Positions 12,101 through 24,039 of a DNA stretch of 64,000 bases are shown piece after piece (positions within the stretch are counted from its first letter, which is position 1; each line of letters starts with the position of its first letter). The notes under the pieces are model-generated. The model was given only the letters and a program-made list of their open reading frames with translations, was not told where the DNA came from and did no database searches. The translations under genes were made by a program, and so were the position numbers. The stretch lies in contig NC_132912.1 in assembly GCF_047675955.1 (NCBI RefSeq), forward strand, positions 18,760,500 to 18,824,499. The letters are read 5' to 3'. The DNA is from Chlorocebus sabaeus. Taxonomy: Eukaryota > Chordata > Mammalia > Primates > Cercopithecidae.

Positions 12101-15100
12101 GTTCTTGAAATGACTGAAACTCTGGAGGACTTAGCATGGGTCCAGAAAGAGATATCCATTACTGATGCCATTTGCATGAAATGTTCTTTTATTAAGTGTT
12201 CTCTACAAGAATATCAAAATTACTACAAAGAACAGTGGCCTATGTCAGTTTGCTTTTTGAAAATTCTTCATGTGGAAGAGTCCCCTAAAAGCTGCAGTAT
12301 GTCCACTATATTACAAGAAGTTACGGGTATTAAGTAATTCCTGACACCTTCCTCTCATTAACTCACAGTTGCATGCCCGTATTCTGTCGATTCCTCCTTT
12401 GCCATGTGACATTCTTTCCATTTATTCCCTTGTAAGCCCAACTCAGTTTATATTCAGATTAGTTGTCTGTTCCCTTAATTTTATTTATTTTTATTTTTTA
12501 TTTATTTATTTTTTTGAGACAGAGTCTCACTCTGTCCCCCAGGCTGGAGAGCAGTGGCTCGATCTCAGCTCACTGTAACCTCCGCCTCCCAGGTTCAAAG
12601 GATTCTCCTGCCTCAGCCTCCCTAGTAGCTGGGACTGCAGGTACACACCACCATACCTGGCTAATTTTTGTATTTTTAATAGAGAAAGGGTTTTACTATG
12701 TTGGCCTGGTTGGTCTTGAACTGTCCTCAAGTGATCCCCCCACCTTGGCCTCACAAAGTGCTGGGATTACAGGCATGAGCCACTGCGCCTAGCCTGTTTC
12801 CCTAATTTTAAAGTCATCTCTGTAATCTAATTCTACCCTTCATGTCTGTTTATTTTGCATCTATCTCCTGCTGTAATAGCATCATTTCATCTCATTTCTT
12901 AACTTTTTATTCTGTATAAAGTGTTCGGTTTAAGGGCCCTTTTTCGCTGCATCGTCTCCTCCATCTCCTCCTTCTCCTCACCCACCTCTCCACATTTTTT
13001 TAAAATGAGTTAGGGCCTCTCTGTCACCCAGGCTGGAGTGCAGTTGCATGATTCTCAGTACAGCCTCAACTTCCTAGGCTCAAAGCAGTCCTCCCACCTT
13101 AGCCTCCCAAGTAGGCGGGACTACATGCATGGCTAATCTTTATTTTTAATTTTCTGTAGAGAGACAGGGTCTCACTATGTTGCCCAAGGTGGTCTCAAAC
13201 TCCTGGGCTCAAGCGCTCATACCACCTCACCTCCCAGAGTGCTGGGATTACATGTGTGTGAGCCACCATGCCTGGCCTATATCTTCTTACTTTTTAATAT
13301 GCAAGACCTACCTTTTTTCATGTATAGCTTTACCAACAGATTTCTCCTCTTTTTTCTGGCTTCTTGCCTTTAATTTCTCCTGCATCTCCAGTATATTAAT
13401 GCCTAAGTATCTATGTTTCAATCTTGAGCATTTGTAGTTGATATTGTTTTATAAAATTGTCTTATTTTTAAGATGCATTTATCTTTTTCTTTCAAACTAG
13501 CTTTTCTTTCTAAGAGTTAGGAGATTGTGGTACATAGAAGTAAGTGATTATTGACTGTTTATATGAACGATAACGGAGTACTTTGAAGTTTTAGTGGAAA
13601 ATATTACAGAAATTAATATGTTTCTTTTAAAAAATTACTTTTTACTACCAGCATTTGAAAACATATCATAGTATTATGTATTCGGGCATCACTTTAAAAA
13701 AATCAAGTTGGGCACAGTTTTTATTTGTTGAAGTTTTGAGTTATTTTCTTATCGTTAACATTTGGATTTTACTGCTTGATGTGATTCAGTATTGTAAAAG
13801 CTGTTTATGGTGAAAAAGCTTGTAAATGTTTTATAGTAATGATGATGCTGTGTAGAAAAAGTACTTAGATTACTTGAGTGGTGTTACAGAAAACTTTTCA
13901 ACATCCCATTCAATTTTCTGTCTTTCCTTTTAATTTTCCTTTTTAATTTTCTTCTAGTTCATCATTCTTGTTGTTGATAGCATTGACAGGGAACGACTAG
14001 CTATTACAAAAGAAGAATTATACAGAATGTTGGCTCATGAGGTAAATTTTTAAAGTAAATCTTTAAAAAACAATGTAGTAAAGTATCTGTACATTGCCTT
14101 TGCTTTTTTGCAAAGATTAGTGTGATATGATGTTGGCTATTTTATTATTAACACAGCTTTACATACAAAACTGATGAAAGTTTTGAGGTAAAAAAAATGC
14201 TCATTATTTTTTCAAACTTAAAAAACTCTAAGACATCAATTGTAGATTACTACTGTTATTGCAAAAAATGTTCAAACCTAAAGTTACTTAAGCATGCCTT
14301 TAAAAGTCTGATAAATGAGATAAACAAAAGGAAAACTTGAGGGTCTTTTCCCCAAAAGTTTATAGTAACTGAAAGTTTTTTAATGAATAACTCAAGATCA
14401 CTTAAATTCAATTCTAAGTATTTCAGATATTTAAGAAAACTTAGTAAAACACATTCATGCACCATATCAACATAAGATATGAAATATCTTAAGATACCTT
14501 GCCAATCTGATTTTCCTCCCTTCTCTTTCAGAGGTATCTACTATCCTAAAAGTAGTGATTGGTATTCTTATGCATGTTTTTATAGTTTTACTATATTTTT
14601 ATGTCTTGAAGTTATACAGAGTATTGTATTCCATGTTTTTTTGTTTTGTTTTTCGTTTTTTGTTTTTTTTAAGACAGAGTCTCGCTCTGTCGCCCAGGCT
14701 GGAGTACAATGGCGTGATCTTGGCTCACTGCAACCTCTGCCTCCCGGTTCAAGCAGTTCTCTGCCTCAGCCTCCTGAGTAGCTGGGATTACAGGTGCCCG
14801 CCACTACTCCCGGATAATTTTTGTATTTTTAGTAGAGATGGCGTTTCACTATCTTGGCCAGGCTGGTCCTGAATTCCTGACCTCATGATCCACCTGCCTC
14901 AGCCTCCCAAAGTCCTGGGATTACAAGTGTGAGCCACTGTGCCTGGCCTGTATTCCATGTTTTTAAAACTAATACTATATAATATATATCTTTCTGAATC
15001 TTGCTCTTTTTGTACAACATTGTGACTTGTCCATGATAATACATTCTGATTTATCCATGTTAATATGTACTGCTTTAGTTCATTCCTTTTAACAACTGTA

Positions 15101-16820
15101 TAGTTTTCCACAGTATGAATATATCACAGTCAATCTATTCTTCTAATGTTTTCATAGCATAAACAATACTGAAGTGAATATTAACCAATGGGCTTATGTT
15201 ATACAAAGACTAGTAAGTAAGAAGTATTGCCCAGCTCCTACCACCAGTACTCTACTTTTAAGTTTTGGAGAAACTCTAGTGTTTGGCAACATACTACCAT
15301 ATTTACCTATTAGAATATTACTTATGTAGTTTTGAGTCAGTATTTAAAATTCAAATGTATTTTTTTTCCAGTTTGTCCGATTTGACTCAAAAATAAAAAA
15401 TAATTATTTAATATTTATCTGTTAGAATGAATACTGAAATTATAGATATTCGAGATTATATTAAATATTAGTGCCCGATTATGTTAAAGTAGAAGCACTT
15501 CATTATACCTGTTCAGCTGGTTAAATTTAAATTTAAATTGTGGTATTTCACATATTAGAAATATTTTGTCTTGATTGCAGGATTTACGGAAGGCTGCGGT
15601 CCTTATCTTTGCAAATAAACAGGATATGAAAGGGTGTATGACAGCAGCTGAAATCTCGAAATACCTCACCCTTAGTTCAATTAAGGATCATCCATGGCAC
15701 ATTCAATCTTGCTGTGCTCTCACAGGAGAAGGGTAAGTTCATCGATCTGAGGGGAGGTAGGACTGCTTTCAAATTTCTTCCAACTTTTTAGGCCAACTTG
15801 TTTTCTTCTTGGGTCCTGTTCCTTTTCTGTTTGTTTGTTCTTAATTAAAGGTGATTTTTATAATGTGTCTCAGGCTTACAACATAGAAATAATTCTACTA
15901 AAATCACTGGCAACTTAAAAACTTTAATGTAAATATAACGTTTTACCAAAAAGCAATAAACTATTGAATTAAGTTTCATAATCCAAATTTTTTGATGTTC
16001 TTTGTTGCCTTTATCATATACTGAGAAAAAAACTGTAGTGTCACCTTTCTTTTAAAGAGGAAACTTGAAAGGAAGTTCACATTTTCTGCAAGGACTTAAA
16101 CCTAAGCTGTCAGCTTTCTGCAAGAGAACGTCTTCTTTATTATTAGAAGGTCTTTTGGGAAGCATAATTCTAGACAATAAACATTTGAGACAAATGCCAT
16201 ATAGTCTATTCTTCCATTTCTAACAATTTAAATGTGGGTATTAGGCCAAGAAGAACCCAATATTATTTATGTATTACCCAGTTTATACCAGAGAACTTAT
16301 CCACAAATCAACCTCACCTTCTTAGTTTTTCTCTTAGTATTTATCAGAAATAGCTTGCAGTAATAGCTGTGTGTAGGCCTTTTTGACTCATACTTTTAAG
16401 ACTGAGTCGTAAGTATTCCATTCTTTAGAATTGAGGAGGGTAAGGTGAAGTTCCTGTTAACTTTCCCTAGTCGTTTAAGTCTCGGTTAATTTTAAAAGGC
16501 GGGGAGTATTTGCAATATTCATGGCAAAACTGGCAAAGTTGTATCTTCCAGATGAGACTGAAGCAGTTTCCCACAAACTGATTAAGAATATTTAAGAAAA
16601 CATTCCATTTAAAAATTTAACTTGTTATAGTGTGGCTTAAATGTTGACACTGATGTATATAAATAATGATTGTGCTACCAGCCTTTGGTTAAGACTTAAA
16701 AATAATAAGTATCCTTTCAATTTTTAAGTATAAAGTTTTTAATTTTAAAAATATTTCTATCTTTTGTTCAGGTTATGCCAAGGTCTAGAGTGGATGACCT
16801 CCCGGATTGGTGTGAGATAA
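980..16820 (+). CDS. ARL5B: ARL5B, ADP-ribosylation factor-like GTPase 5B (six coding exons, 179 aa)
   Basis: ARF-family small GTPase. The family cycles between GDP and GTP forms; ARL5 proteins act at the trans-Golgi network, where they help recruit tethering machinery for endosome-to-Golgi traffic. ARL5B has also been reported as a negative regulator of the RNA sensor MDA5. The coding sequence joins 980-1025, 7324-7384, 9520-9667, 13958-14041, 15581-15732 and 16772-16820. The product starts MGLIFAKLW, with Gly2 available for N-myristoylation, followed by an amphipathic N-terminal helix. It shows P-loop GLDNAGKT (23-30), switch-I PT (46-47), switch-II WDIGGQE (65-71), NKQD (125-128) and the G5 CAL (158-160), and ends SRIGVR. 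The N terminus and exon 5 ([13 protein letters not shown]) fit ARL5B rather than the paralogue ARL5A. Length equals the family norm, with no frameshift or stop. The ATG at 980 was preferred over the in-frame ATG at 977 because only it gives Met-Gly and it has A at -3 and G at +4. Confidence 0.97.
2179..2489 (-). mobile_element. Alu (S-like), minus orientation, intron 1
   Basis: A TTTTA-rich tail at the left, full Alu body, then the reversed head ending CGCGGCCGGC. Confidence 0.9.
3464..3590. mobile_element. MER5A-like hAT-Charlie fragment, intron 1
   Basis: AATCAGAATGGGGTGAGGTGGCCTGGG and the end GTTAAGAACTACTG resemble the MER5A body and terminal inverted repeat from memory. Diverged. Confidence 0.6.
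4042..4323 (-). mobile_element. Alu, minus orientation, intron 1
   Basis: GAGATGGAGTCTCGCTCTGTC through CCACTATTCCTGGCC; full-length dimer. Confidence 0.9.
4340..4649 (-). mobile_element. Alu with (ATTT)n tail, minus orientation, intron 1
   Basis: The tail has become (ATTT)n at 4344-4367. Flanks AGTTATGTCT on the left and AGTTATTTCT on the right look like a target-site duplication. Confidence 0.9.
4971..5272 (-). mobile_element. Alu, minus orientation, intron 1
   Basis: A poly(T) run of about 24 at the left, full body, ends CCACCATGCCCAACC. Confidence 0.9.
5278..5419 (-). mobile_element. Alu left monomer (FLAM-like), minus orientation, intron 1
   Basis: Poly(T) followed by one arm only (GAGATGGGGTCTTACTC to GTGCCTGGCC), six bases from the preceding Alu. 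Confidence 0.8.
5911..6100 (+). mobile_element. Alu right monomer (FRAM-like) with (AAAT)n tail, intron 1
   Basis: Starts GTAGCCAGGCATGATGG and carries one arm to CCCTGTCTC, then eleven or so AAAT units (6057-6100). Confidence 0.8.
7324..7384 (+). CDS. ARL5B: ARL5B coding exon 2 (P-loop)
   Basis: Follows acceptor TTTTTGTAG and ends at donor GTAAGT (7385). Encodes [20 protein letters not shown] and two bases of Phe36, containing the phosphate-binding loop GLDNAGKT. It reads in phase from exon 1. Confidence 0.97.
7500..7625 (-). mobile_element. L1 3' end fragment, minus orientation, intron 2
   Basis: T-rich stretch, then TATACTTTAAGTTCTAGGG and TACATGTGCCATGTTGGTG: the reversed L1PA/L1PB 3' UTR. 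It is truncated to about 110 bp and lies 115 nt after the exon 2 donor. Confidence 0.85.
8610..8976 (-). mobile_element. Alu with TG/TA/CA microsatellite tail, minus orientation, intron 2
   Basis: Alu body 8705-8976, preceded by alternating (TG)n(TA)n(CA)n at 8610-8704. The duplication TTCTAAATAT flanks the whole unit (8600-8609 and 8977-8986), so the microsatellite grew from the Alu tail. Confidence 0.88.
9520..9667 (+). CDS. ARL5B: ARL5B coding exon 3 (switch I and II)
   Basis: Acceptor TTTCAACAG, donor GTATGC (9668). Encodes residues 36-85, including the switch-I threonine in SPTIG and switch-II WDIGGQE, whose Gln70 is the usual catalytic glutamine of ARF proteins. Confidence 0.97.
9765..10058 (-). 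mobile_element. Alu, minus orientation, intron 3
   Basis: A (GTT)n tail at the left, full body. Flanked by TGACAGTTGCCTTTT (9750-9764 and 10059-10073), a perfect duplication. Confidence 0.93.
10695..10985 (-). mobile_element. AluY/S, minus orientation, intron 3
   Basis: Flanked by GAGACCTTTT (10685-10694 and 10986-10995). It forms a close inverted pair with the next Alu. Confidence 0.93.
11012..11306 (+). mobile_element. Alu, plus orientation, intron 3
   Basis: CCGGGCGCGGTGGCTCAG head to a poly(A) of about 16. Flanks TTGGAGTTGGA and ATGGAGTTGGA form the duplication. Confidence 0.93.
11631..11930 (+). mobile_element. Alu (older, S/J-like), plus orientation, intron 3
   Basis: GGGCCAGCTGCAGTGGCAC head, poly(A) at the right. 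AAGTAAGGGA on the left and AAGTAAGTAAGGGA on the right suggest the duplication. Confidence 0.88.
12480..12794 (-). mobile_element. Alu, minus orientation, intron 3
   Basis: (TTTA)n tail, full body, ends CACTGCGCCTAGCC. Flanking TGTTCCCTTAATTTT and TGTTTCCCTAATTTT form the duplication. Confidence 0.9.
12995..13279 (-). mobile_element. Old Alu (J-like), minus orientation, intron 3
   Basis: Diverged body from GAGTTAGGGCCTCTCTGTC to CCACCATGCCTGGCC, with internal gaps. Confidence 0.85.
13958..14041 (+). CDS. ARL5B: ARL5B coding exon 4
   Basis: Acceptor TTCTTCTAG, donor GTAAAT (14042). The 84 nt are exactly 28 codons, residues 86-113 ([13 protein letters not shown] to MLAHE). They form the beta-strand VVDS and the following helix of the GTPase fold. 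Confidence 0.97.
14641..14948 (-). mobile_element. Alu, minus orientation, intron 4
   Basis: Flanked by a perfect 16-nt duplication TGTATTCCATGTTTTT (14625-14640 and 14949-14964). Confidence 0.94.
15581..15732 (+). CDS. ARL5B: ARL5B coding exon 5 (NKQD motif)
   Basis: Acceptor TTGATTGCAG, donor GTAAGT (15733). Encodes residues 114-163 plus two bases of Gly164, with the guanine-specificity motif NKQD and the CAL (G5) loop. Confidence 0.97.
16772..16820 (+). CDS. ARL5B: ARL5B coding exon 6 and stop
   Basis: Acceptor CTTTTGTTCAG. Encodes the end of Gly164 and [15 protein letters not shown], then TAA at 16818-16820. The WM pair before the C terminus is typical of the last ARF helix. Confidence 0.96.
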
Positions 16821-17561
16821 CTTTTTTGCTTGAAAGAGACTGCTCTATTTATTGTGTGACATGAACATTTTTTCCTAGTACCTTTGGCTGCTAAGGCAGC
16901 AGCATGTTTAATTTATAACAACACAAACCTCTGAGAGCAACACTTGAATCAAGTGCAGCTGAACTGGAACATAAAAGGTTTTTTCTTAACTTTTTTTTTT
17001 TTTAATACACTAATCTTCAGTTGGATGAACATAATGTATAACTATGTTTTCGGCAACAATTCTTCTGTTTATTCTAATTATTCAGTGACTACCTTGTAAG
17101 AAATGTTTGTCATATGCGTGATGTCGTCTGAAATATTCTTATAACCTTAATGACCAATTGCTTTCAATTCTTGACCACCACGCCCTCCCAACCAGAGAAT
17201 TACTGGTTTGATAGAGTAGTCATGGAAACCATCAGGTACTGTCTGCAAACTTCTCCAGCACTAAATATTTGTTCCTTCTATAAACCATTCATCTTTCGGA
17301 CAGAACTTACTATAAAGAAAGAAATCTGCCTAGAGGATATATGTAAGGAAGATTCCACATCATGAGTGCTTGCCTTTTAACTTCCCCCACATTACTGCGA
17401 GTCATGGAATAATATTTAAGTTGTTATTTGCATGGAAATTAAGTAGGCTGTTTATTTTTCTAAAGGAATCAAGTTCACTCTTCTGCCTGCAACATTTGGT
17501 CAAAAACTAACCAAGGTAAAATATTTATTGAAAAGCCCAGCTTTGATGTTAAATATTCTTG

Positions 17562-17627
17562 AATAAATCTGATATTTTAAGAACGTCACATTATTCAATG
17601 CATATAAAACTATCAGAAGTTAATAAA
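17562..17627 (+). terminator. ARL5B: Candidate proximal poly(A) signals
   Basis: Two AATAAA hexamers, 17562-17567 and 17622-17627, lie about 750-800 nt after the stop codon. Either could give a short 3' UTR isoform. Usage cannot be judged from sequence. Confidence 0.4.
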
Positions 17628-20600
17628 GCATACCGGCACTAAAAATAAGACAATTGGAATATATTTCAGTCTCAGTTGACAAACAACTTTATTATCAACA
17701 GAAATTTTAGCTCTTTTCTTTGCAAGATATATCACAGCTACTTTGGGCAGTAGCTAAAGCTGAAGTATGAACAGTCCATTTTGTTTCTTACAATTTGAAG
17801 TTGTGTCTGTCATAACATTTTTACCACCAGCAGTATATTACTTAAAAAAACTACATGGGTTTCCTTGAATTTATTTGACGATATTATGTAATAGACTTGA
17901 AACAATTGCCATCTTTGTAGTTACGCCTTGGGTTCTAAAATCGTATCAGAAACTGCTGAATTTAATCCTAGCTTTCAGAATATTAATATGAGACTCAAAG
18001 TTAATATTCTTAACAACTTATAAATTAAAAAGTCATCATCTATCAAAAGTTTATTGGATGGCATTAAAATGTTTTTGAGGCAGTTGTCTAATATGAACAA
18101 TAATCTAGACAGTATATTCCTTAAGAGGAAAGACAAGTATTGTATTTCGATCCTGTTTATTCAAATGTGTGATTTTGCTGAAATGAAAGGGATAAAATGA
18201 ATACTTAGAGAATAATACTTCATTTTTGCAGTATTTTTTAATTTTGATGAAAAAGATTCAGTGTTCGTAATCTCAAAATATGTTTTCAAAATTGGTATTT
18301 TATTTTTAATATTTTTGTAGGTTGATTTAAATTTTGCTCTTTTTTCAGGTGTTCTTGATTTATTATATTTAGTCAAGTTAATTTAGTCGAATGTGGTAAC
18401 ATTTTTCTGATTTATCTTTAGCTGTAGCACACTCTTGAACTGAACAGTGGCCAGAGGAAAGCTTTCTGGACTTTGGAAAGCAGTTAACTTTGTTTTAAAC
18501 CTTTTTCTTAGTGATTCTATGTCAAGTAGAGGATAAGTTTAGTTTAACTTAGTTTTTAATATAACCCATAATCAAGAACATGAGCAAAAAGCAGACATAA
18601 ATCAATATGGATGCTTTGTGGTGTCTGTGCGGTGTGGGGGAATTAAGAAAATGCCACTTACCTAAGCACAGTTTGCCTGAATTTCTACTTGGTTATGTTG
18701 TTTACCATAAGTACTGAGGATAATTCCCCTAAGTCTGTCCTGAGAAAAAGCATACTTAGTATTCCTGTATTTGTTCTTACGAAATGATTATCTGCCTTCT
18801 TGTATCTAGTAAGATTGGCTGGCTCAATTTTCTTCTGTCAGATTATATGGTTATTTTTTATATTGCCACATCAGCATTATATTAAAAGTGTTTTTAATAG
18901 TTAATTGTATTTTGCCAACTACTAGTATAGACTCAAATTTGCTATTTAATTTTTAAAATACAATTTATTTTCTAAATCCTTTAAAAAATATTTGGTTAGT
19001 TTTGGATTAGAAGTGATTTATGTTAGCCATGTGTTGAAGATGAAATTGGCATCAGTGTAGACTGTGCTGATTGGGAAAAGTTCATGATTAGGAAATTCAT
19101 GTAAGACTTTTTAAGAGTATTTTTTAGGTTTTCACTCAATCTTTCCTGTTACAGTAACGTGAAAACCAATTATTCTTTACTCCAAGAGAATGTTTTAACC
19201 CAAGCAAGTATCTAATACTAGAGCATTGGTTCTGCCATTCATTGTAAATCAATGAACTATAAGATACTGTCTGAAAAATGTACATTTGTAATTAGTGCCT
19301 TTATTCATATTTTGAAATACATTCTTAGTTTTATATTATACCTGTTCTTTGGAAGTCACATTAGCAGCTAATTATTTCAATGATGAAATAATTTGTGTTT
19401 CATATCCCCCTTCACCTCCATGTATTGGCTAGCACAGTTTAGAGTAAGTGAAAAGCAGGGGACTGTTCTACCTTTTATTTTTAATTTGAAAATAAGGAAA
19501 TTAAATTTCAACAGAAATCTTTTAAGTATGTTATAACCAAAGTGTTCAGTTATCCTTGCAAGTTCAAATACAGCATTTTTCTTAATTTTGAGCATGTCAT
19601 GTCCTTCATCTTTAAACCCATCAGTCATACTGAAGCCCATTTGAGAACTCTTAGAATTAATAGAACCTTTTATAAGGGAATATGCTGAATATTTTTTATT
19701 GTTAATGTAACTTAATTCCTTAAAACCTGGAATATTAATATATATAATCTATTAAAAACTGAAGATGAAATATGTAATTTTTGCTTGTAGTTTCTTGTGT
19801 TAGTATGCTTAAAGGTATCAATATTTTTATTCTATATTCATTAGAAGAAAGGTAAGAAATTTAAGTTTCATTGCTGAAAAATTTTCAGTGGGTGCCACCC
19901 CATAGCCATAGTCATTTTGATTAAGCATAATTTAACTTTCATTATAGCATAAACAGAAAATAATTATTTTACTATGGAAACAGTGCTAGGCAGTGCTGTA
20001 AACAATATTCTCTGAAAAGTTGTGGGGCTCACGAAGAAAATTTTAAAGAATGTAGAAGCTTTTTTAAAAAATATTTGTAGTTTCTTAGGACAAATTATAA
20101 ATATAATTGTTCTGAATAATCAATTTTTATTTAGTCCTTAACTATGTAAAACCATATCAGTAGAAAGATGTACTGGTGTCATGTCTTAAGATGGATAAAT
20201 TTCATTGGAATTTATCTTTGAAGACTAACTTTATGAGGCAGACTGTTCGTCTACGGCTTTGGAACCAAAAAAACTTCACCCTGATTCAGTTCTAAAGGCT
20301 ATTTTACATTTTGCCGGGGTAAAGTGACTTCAAGATACAGCATGGTGTCTTGTATCTAGTAGAATATTGTGCTATCTAAAAAAGTGGATTTGAGCTCTAA
20401 TTTGGCCATTTCTCAGTTGTCTGGTTGACCTTAGACAATTCGTGTCCACGGTTTTCCTTTTGTTTTTCTCATACTGAGGAACTTAAACTACAGCTCTAAA
20501 ATGTCTTTTGGTTTTAAAATTCTGAATTCTTATATACTACTATTAAAAATTAAAAATCTCCCAAATAGTAGGGAAATACATGTAATATGAAATTAAATGT

Positions 20601-23147
20601 ATCTTTATCCATTATTTGATTCCTACCTGTTATTTTATTTAGATTATGAATACAGCCAAGTAGGGAAAAAAGTATCAGTAACTGCTATTCAACTTAAATT
20701 CAGCGAATAGCTAATGACAATGCAAAAGAGAAAACAAGCCATATTGCTAAGAGAAGGATAGTAAGCTGCTTAGAAAGAACCAGCCTGTGTTGGAAGTAAT
20801 TCTCTTCTAGAGAATTTACCTTATTTTCCTGGCTTGTACTAATTGAATGTAAGTGGTTAGTTTGTTCAGAGTTTATTGCCTTTTGATGCCACCCCAAACT
20901 ACAGTTCTGTGTGACTTTCCATATTGAAAGAGTAGGGTCAGTAGCCAGGTTGTCAATCTTTTACAAATGTCTACATAAATCTGAAAGTGGTTTATATTCA
21001 AGGTTAGTTTTTCAGTAGTGTCTCATCCTTATTGATTCACTATTACTGTGAAAAGTGAAATCCAAAAGCCAGGTTCCCCCCAAAAGTATTTTTTTTTTAA
21101 TTTTAGGTTACCAAAATAAATAGAAAAAGACATAAAAAAATCTTCAACTATTCCATTTTAAATTTAAAGCAGGAAAAAAAAAATTGTGCCCATCAGACCT
21201 AAAGGCAGCTTTAAGTGTATATAGTTTGGTGAAACATTTGGGAAATATTAATTTGGAGGTTTAGAAGCATACCGAAAAACAAATTCAAAGCACTTGCAAG
21301 TAAAGACAATACCATGGGGTCGAAAAATCTTCAAAAGGATATTAGATAAGAGAAAATGTGAATGAAAGCAATGAATTTCTGCCTCTCCCCGTATTTAAGG
21401 TACTTAAAATTACTAGAAAATACAGTCTTTTTACCGTAGAGCTAGATGGCCTGTATTATTATTAATGTGGCCAAAGGAGTGAAGACTGATTAGGGATTTA
21501 GAATTTGGAACTGTAGTCACATGAAGGCATCTTTTGCATTTCTTAAACTAGTAATCTACATTTTCTCCTGGAAATGGAGAAATATAAAATGTGCTGTGTA
21601 TAGCTTTTGGAATAGAAAACAAAGTTTTAAAAGAATGGATATGTTTTCTTGCACAACTTGTAAAATTTTAATTAAAAAATTACCTCATTTTTCTACCCAT
21701 AAGGTGCTTTGCTCAAGTATGTGGGATGTTGTACCATCCCATAAAAACCCCCTTCACCCAAACTGTATTTGAAATATGCAGAATTCATAACTAAGGGATA
21801 GCATTCCTTGGAGATTTTGTTTTGTTTTACTCTTGTTTGCCACCAGCTGGGCCAACATGGTAGATATATCAGATACACATACGGTTTTCATTAAAGCACA
21901 TAGGAAAGTGCTCGGTCAATATTTAATTAGTTTAATTAAATAAGGGAAAGGAGAAATCCTAAATTGGATTGATTCTATTGTACTGTGAATATATTTCCAT
22001 CAGTGTTGGTAAGATATCAAATGACCATCAGTTGATCCCAGTCATCAGTGACTTTTTTGCATGTGTAAGCCCCATTCACAAGAGACATAATCATTTTAGT
22101 CTTTATATTTTCCCTCAGGAAATGTAGGGACTCCGAAAGCCCCTATTTTATTCTCTTGGAGTAAACTGTTGAGTGTAGTTACAAAAACTTGTATTTATGA
22201 TTTTAAAAAAGTTTAACTGCTATTTCATTGAAAGTGTGAAATGGTCATTTTTTTTTCAATTACAGAATAGTTACAGATTTTACCATGTTCATCTGTTCCA
22301 CAGAGCATGTTAAAAACAACAACAACAACAAAAACCTAACAGCAATTACAACCTCGGTGTTGGGTTTATTCTAATCAGAGTGAATGATTATAATCACACT
22401 TTGCTATTGTAGCATAAATTGGTGCTTTAGAGCATTAAAGAGGAAGCAGCAGGCCCTGTACTCAATATTTATTATTTCTTGCCTCAGAATGCAAAACAAC
22501 TTTAAAGTGTCTGTATTCATATTTATGTGCATTTCTTAAGATTTAAATACAAACTGTTGTTACTCCTCAAGCTTCAGACTTTCTGCGAAAGCTCTAAGAA
22601 TATTTTAGTTTCTATGCTTGGTCAACTAGAAGATGGTATTAATAGGTCAGAATTAGGAATTGGATGGCTCTGTGGGTCCTCTGGTATTGTGCAGAGGAAA
22701 GAAAAATATCTTTTACACCACAGACTGCACGTCTGAACCCCAGCCAAACAGATGTGTTCCATTGGTCCAATATATAAGCATTAACAACAACAACAAAAAT
22801 TTAAAGCAAGTAAATTAATGCATTCACATTATCACTTCTTGAAAATGGTTCAAAGCATGTTTTCCTGATGGTGGGATTGTTTAAATGCCATGTTTTAAAG
22901 TTTTTAATACTTTATTACTGTTATGAAGTGCTTCTTTTATATGTTAAGTTTAGGTTGCCAATACTTGTAATTTTTATTTTTGCAATTATGTTATAATGAG
23001 TTGTTTGCATGCCTATTTAACCCAAGTAAAAGGATGCTATTTGCTCTGGAATGTTCATCTTTTAGACAGGTTTTGGCTCATTTCCAATCATGGTGCAATA
23101 TAGTGTAACTTTCATTTGTTTTCATTCAACAGTTTTATTTTTGTCAT

Positions 23148-23153
23148 AATAAA
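23148..23153 (+). terminator. ARL5B: Candidate distal poly(A) signal of ARL5B
   Basis: AATAAA, preceded by T-rich sequence and followed about 25-45 nt later by CAGTGTTTTCTTTT, a plausible GU/U-rich downstream element. Less conserved-looking repeat-type sequence begins soon after. Confidence 0.6.
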
Positions 23154-23214
23154 TAATTACTTTTCCAATACAAAGTGAACCCAGTGTTTTCTTTTAAAGA
23201 TAAAATCTGCTTTA

Positions 23215-24000
23215 ACAGTCTTGTTTGCAAATGATAGAAACCCACCTATGCTAACAAAGAGCGGAGAATTTTATTATAGGTGTGAGATGGTGGGGGCTCA
23301 CGGAACCCATGGAACAAGTGGATTTGTAGACGAGAAGGGGACTAGAGACTGGACCATTTAGGAGCAAGCAGGAAGTTACCTTTTCTCCTACTCATCTGTT
23401 TCTTTCATCTGACTGGATTTGTCTGTTTCCTGATCCACGTGACAGATAATGTCCCAAGTCCAGTAGCCTCCTAAATTTATGCAAGGAAGAAGTCAGGTTA
23501 TTGTTAGATTTTTAGTTACAACTCCATATTCCCCAGGGAAATTATTCATTAGCCAGCATTGGGTCATTTCCTCTCTCTGATGTAAACAACTGGCCAAGGG
23601 AAAGGTGCGTTTACCAGAGAACGGGAATCCCTGGCCTGGGAAGGTGATCCAGATTGGTGTGTACTCCATTGTGGGATATAATTGGGATCATCTACCTAAG
23701 TTGTGTCCTTGTAAAAAATAAAATAGAATTGAGATCTAATAATGAGTAGGATAACATTTTCACTATGTTCATTCTTCAGATTCCTCTAAAGTAGTGGTTT
23801 TAACTCCGCCGTTTTTGTTCACAGACTTCTTGGGGAATGTGATAAAAGTTGCCTACATAGAAAAATTACTCATATTTATGGAGTTAGGAATTTTGAGTGG
23901 AAGGTTAGGAATTTCAGGTACCTAGGCTTAAGAGTTCTGCTGCACACAGAACACTCAGATTTCTTCTGAAAGACACCAGAAACTAAAAAGATTTCATTCT
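23215..24000. other. Intergenic sequence beyond ARL5B, no gene seen
   Basis: Starts GCAAATGATAGAAACCCACC, which has the look of a diverged mammalian interspersed repeat I cannot name. No open frame of note and no splice or promoter signal that I can support. Confidence 0.4.
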
Positions 24001-24039
24001 GCCTATTTTTTAATCAGTGATTTTAAGATTGGTATATCT

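Larger units (their letters stand above)
16821..23170 (+). other. ARL5B: Probable long 3' UTR of ARL5B
   Basis: AT-rich sequence of about 6.3 kb directly follows the stop codon. I see no Alu, L1 or LTR in it, although Alus occur every 1-2 kb elsewhere. Many ATTTA pentamers are present. It ends at an AATAAA (23148) followed by a GT/T-rich stretch. The UTR assignment is inferred from position, repeat exclusion and the terminal signal. Open frames inside it (for example 17150-17365 and 21521-21772) are short and match nothing I recognise. Confidence 0.75.

Noticed and set aside
12074..12337. 87-codon non-repeat frame in intron 3
   Set aside because: No recognisable motif and no support for an exon of ARL5B; the six coding exons already join in phase without it.
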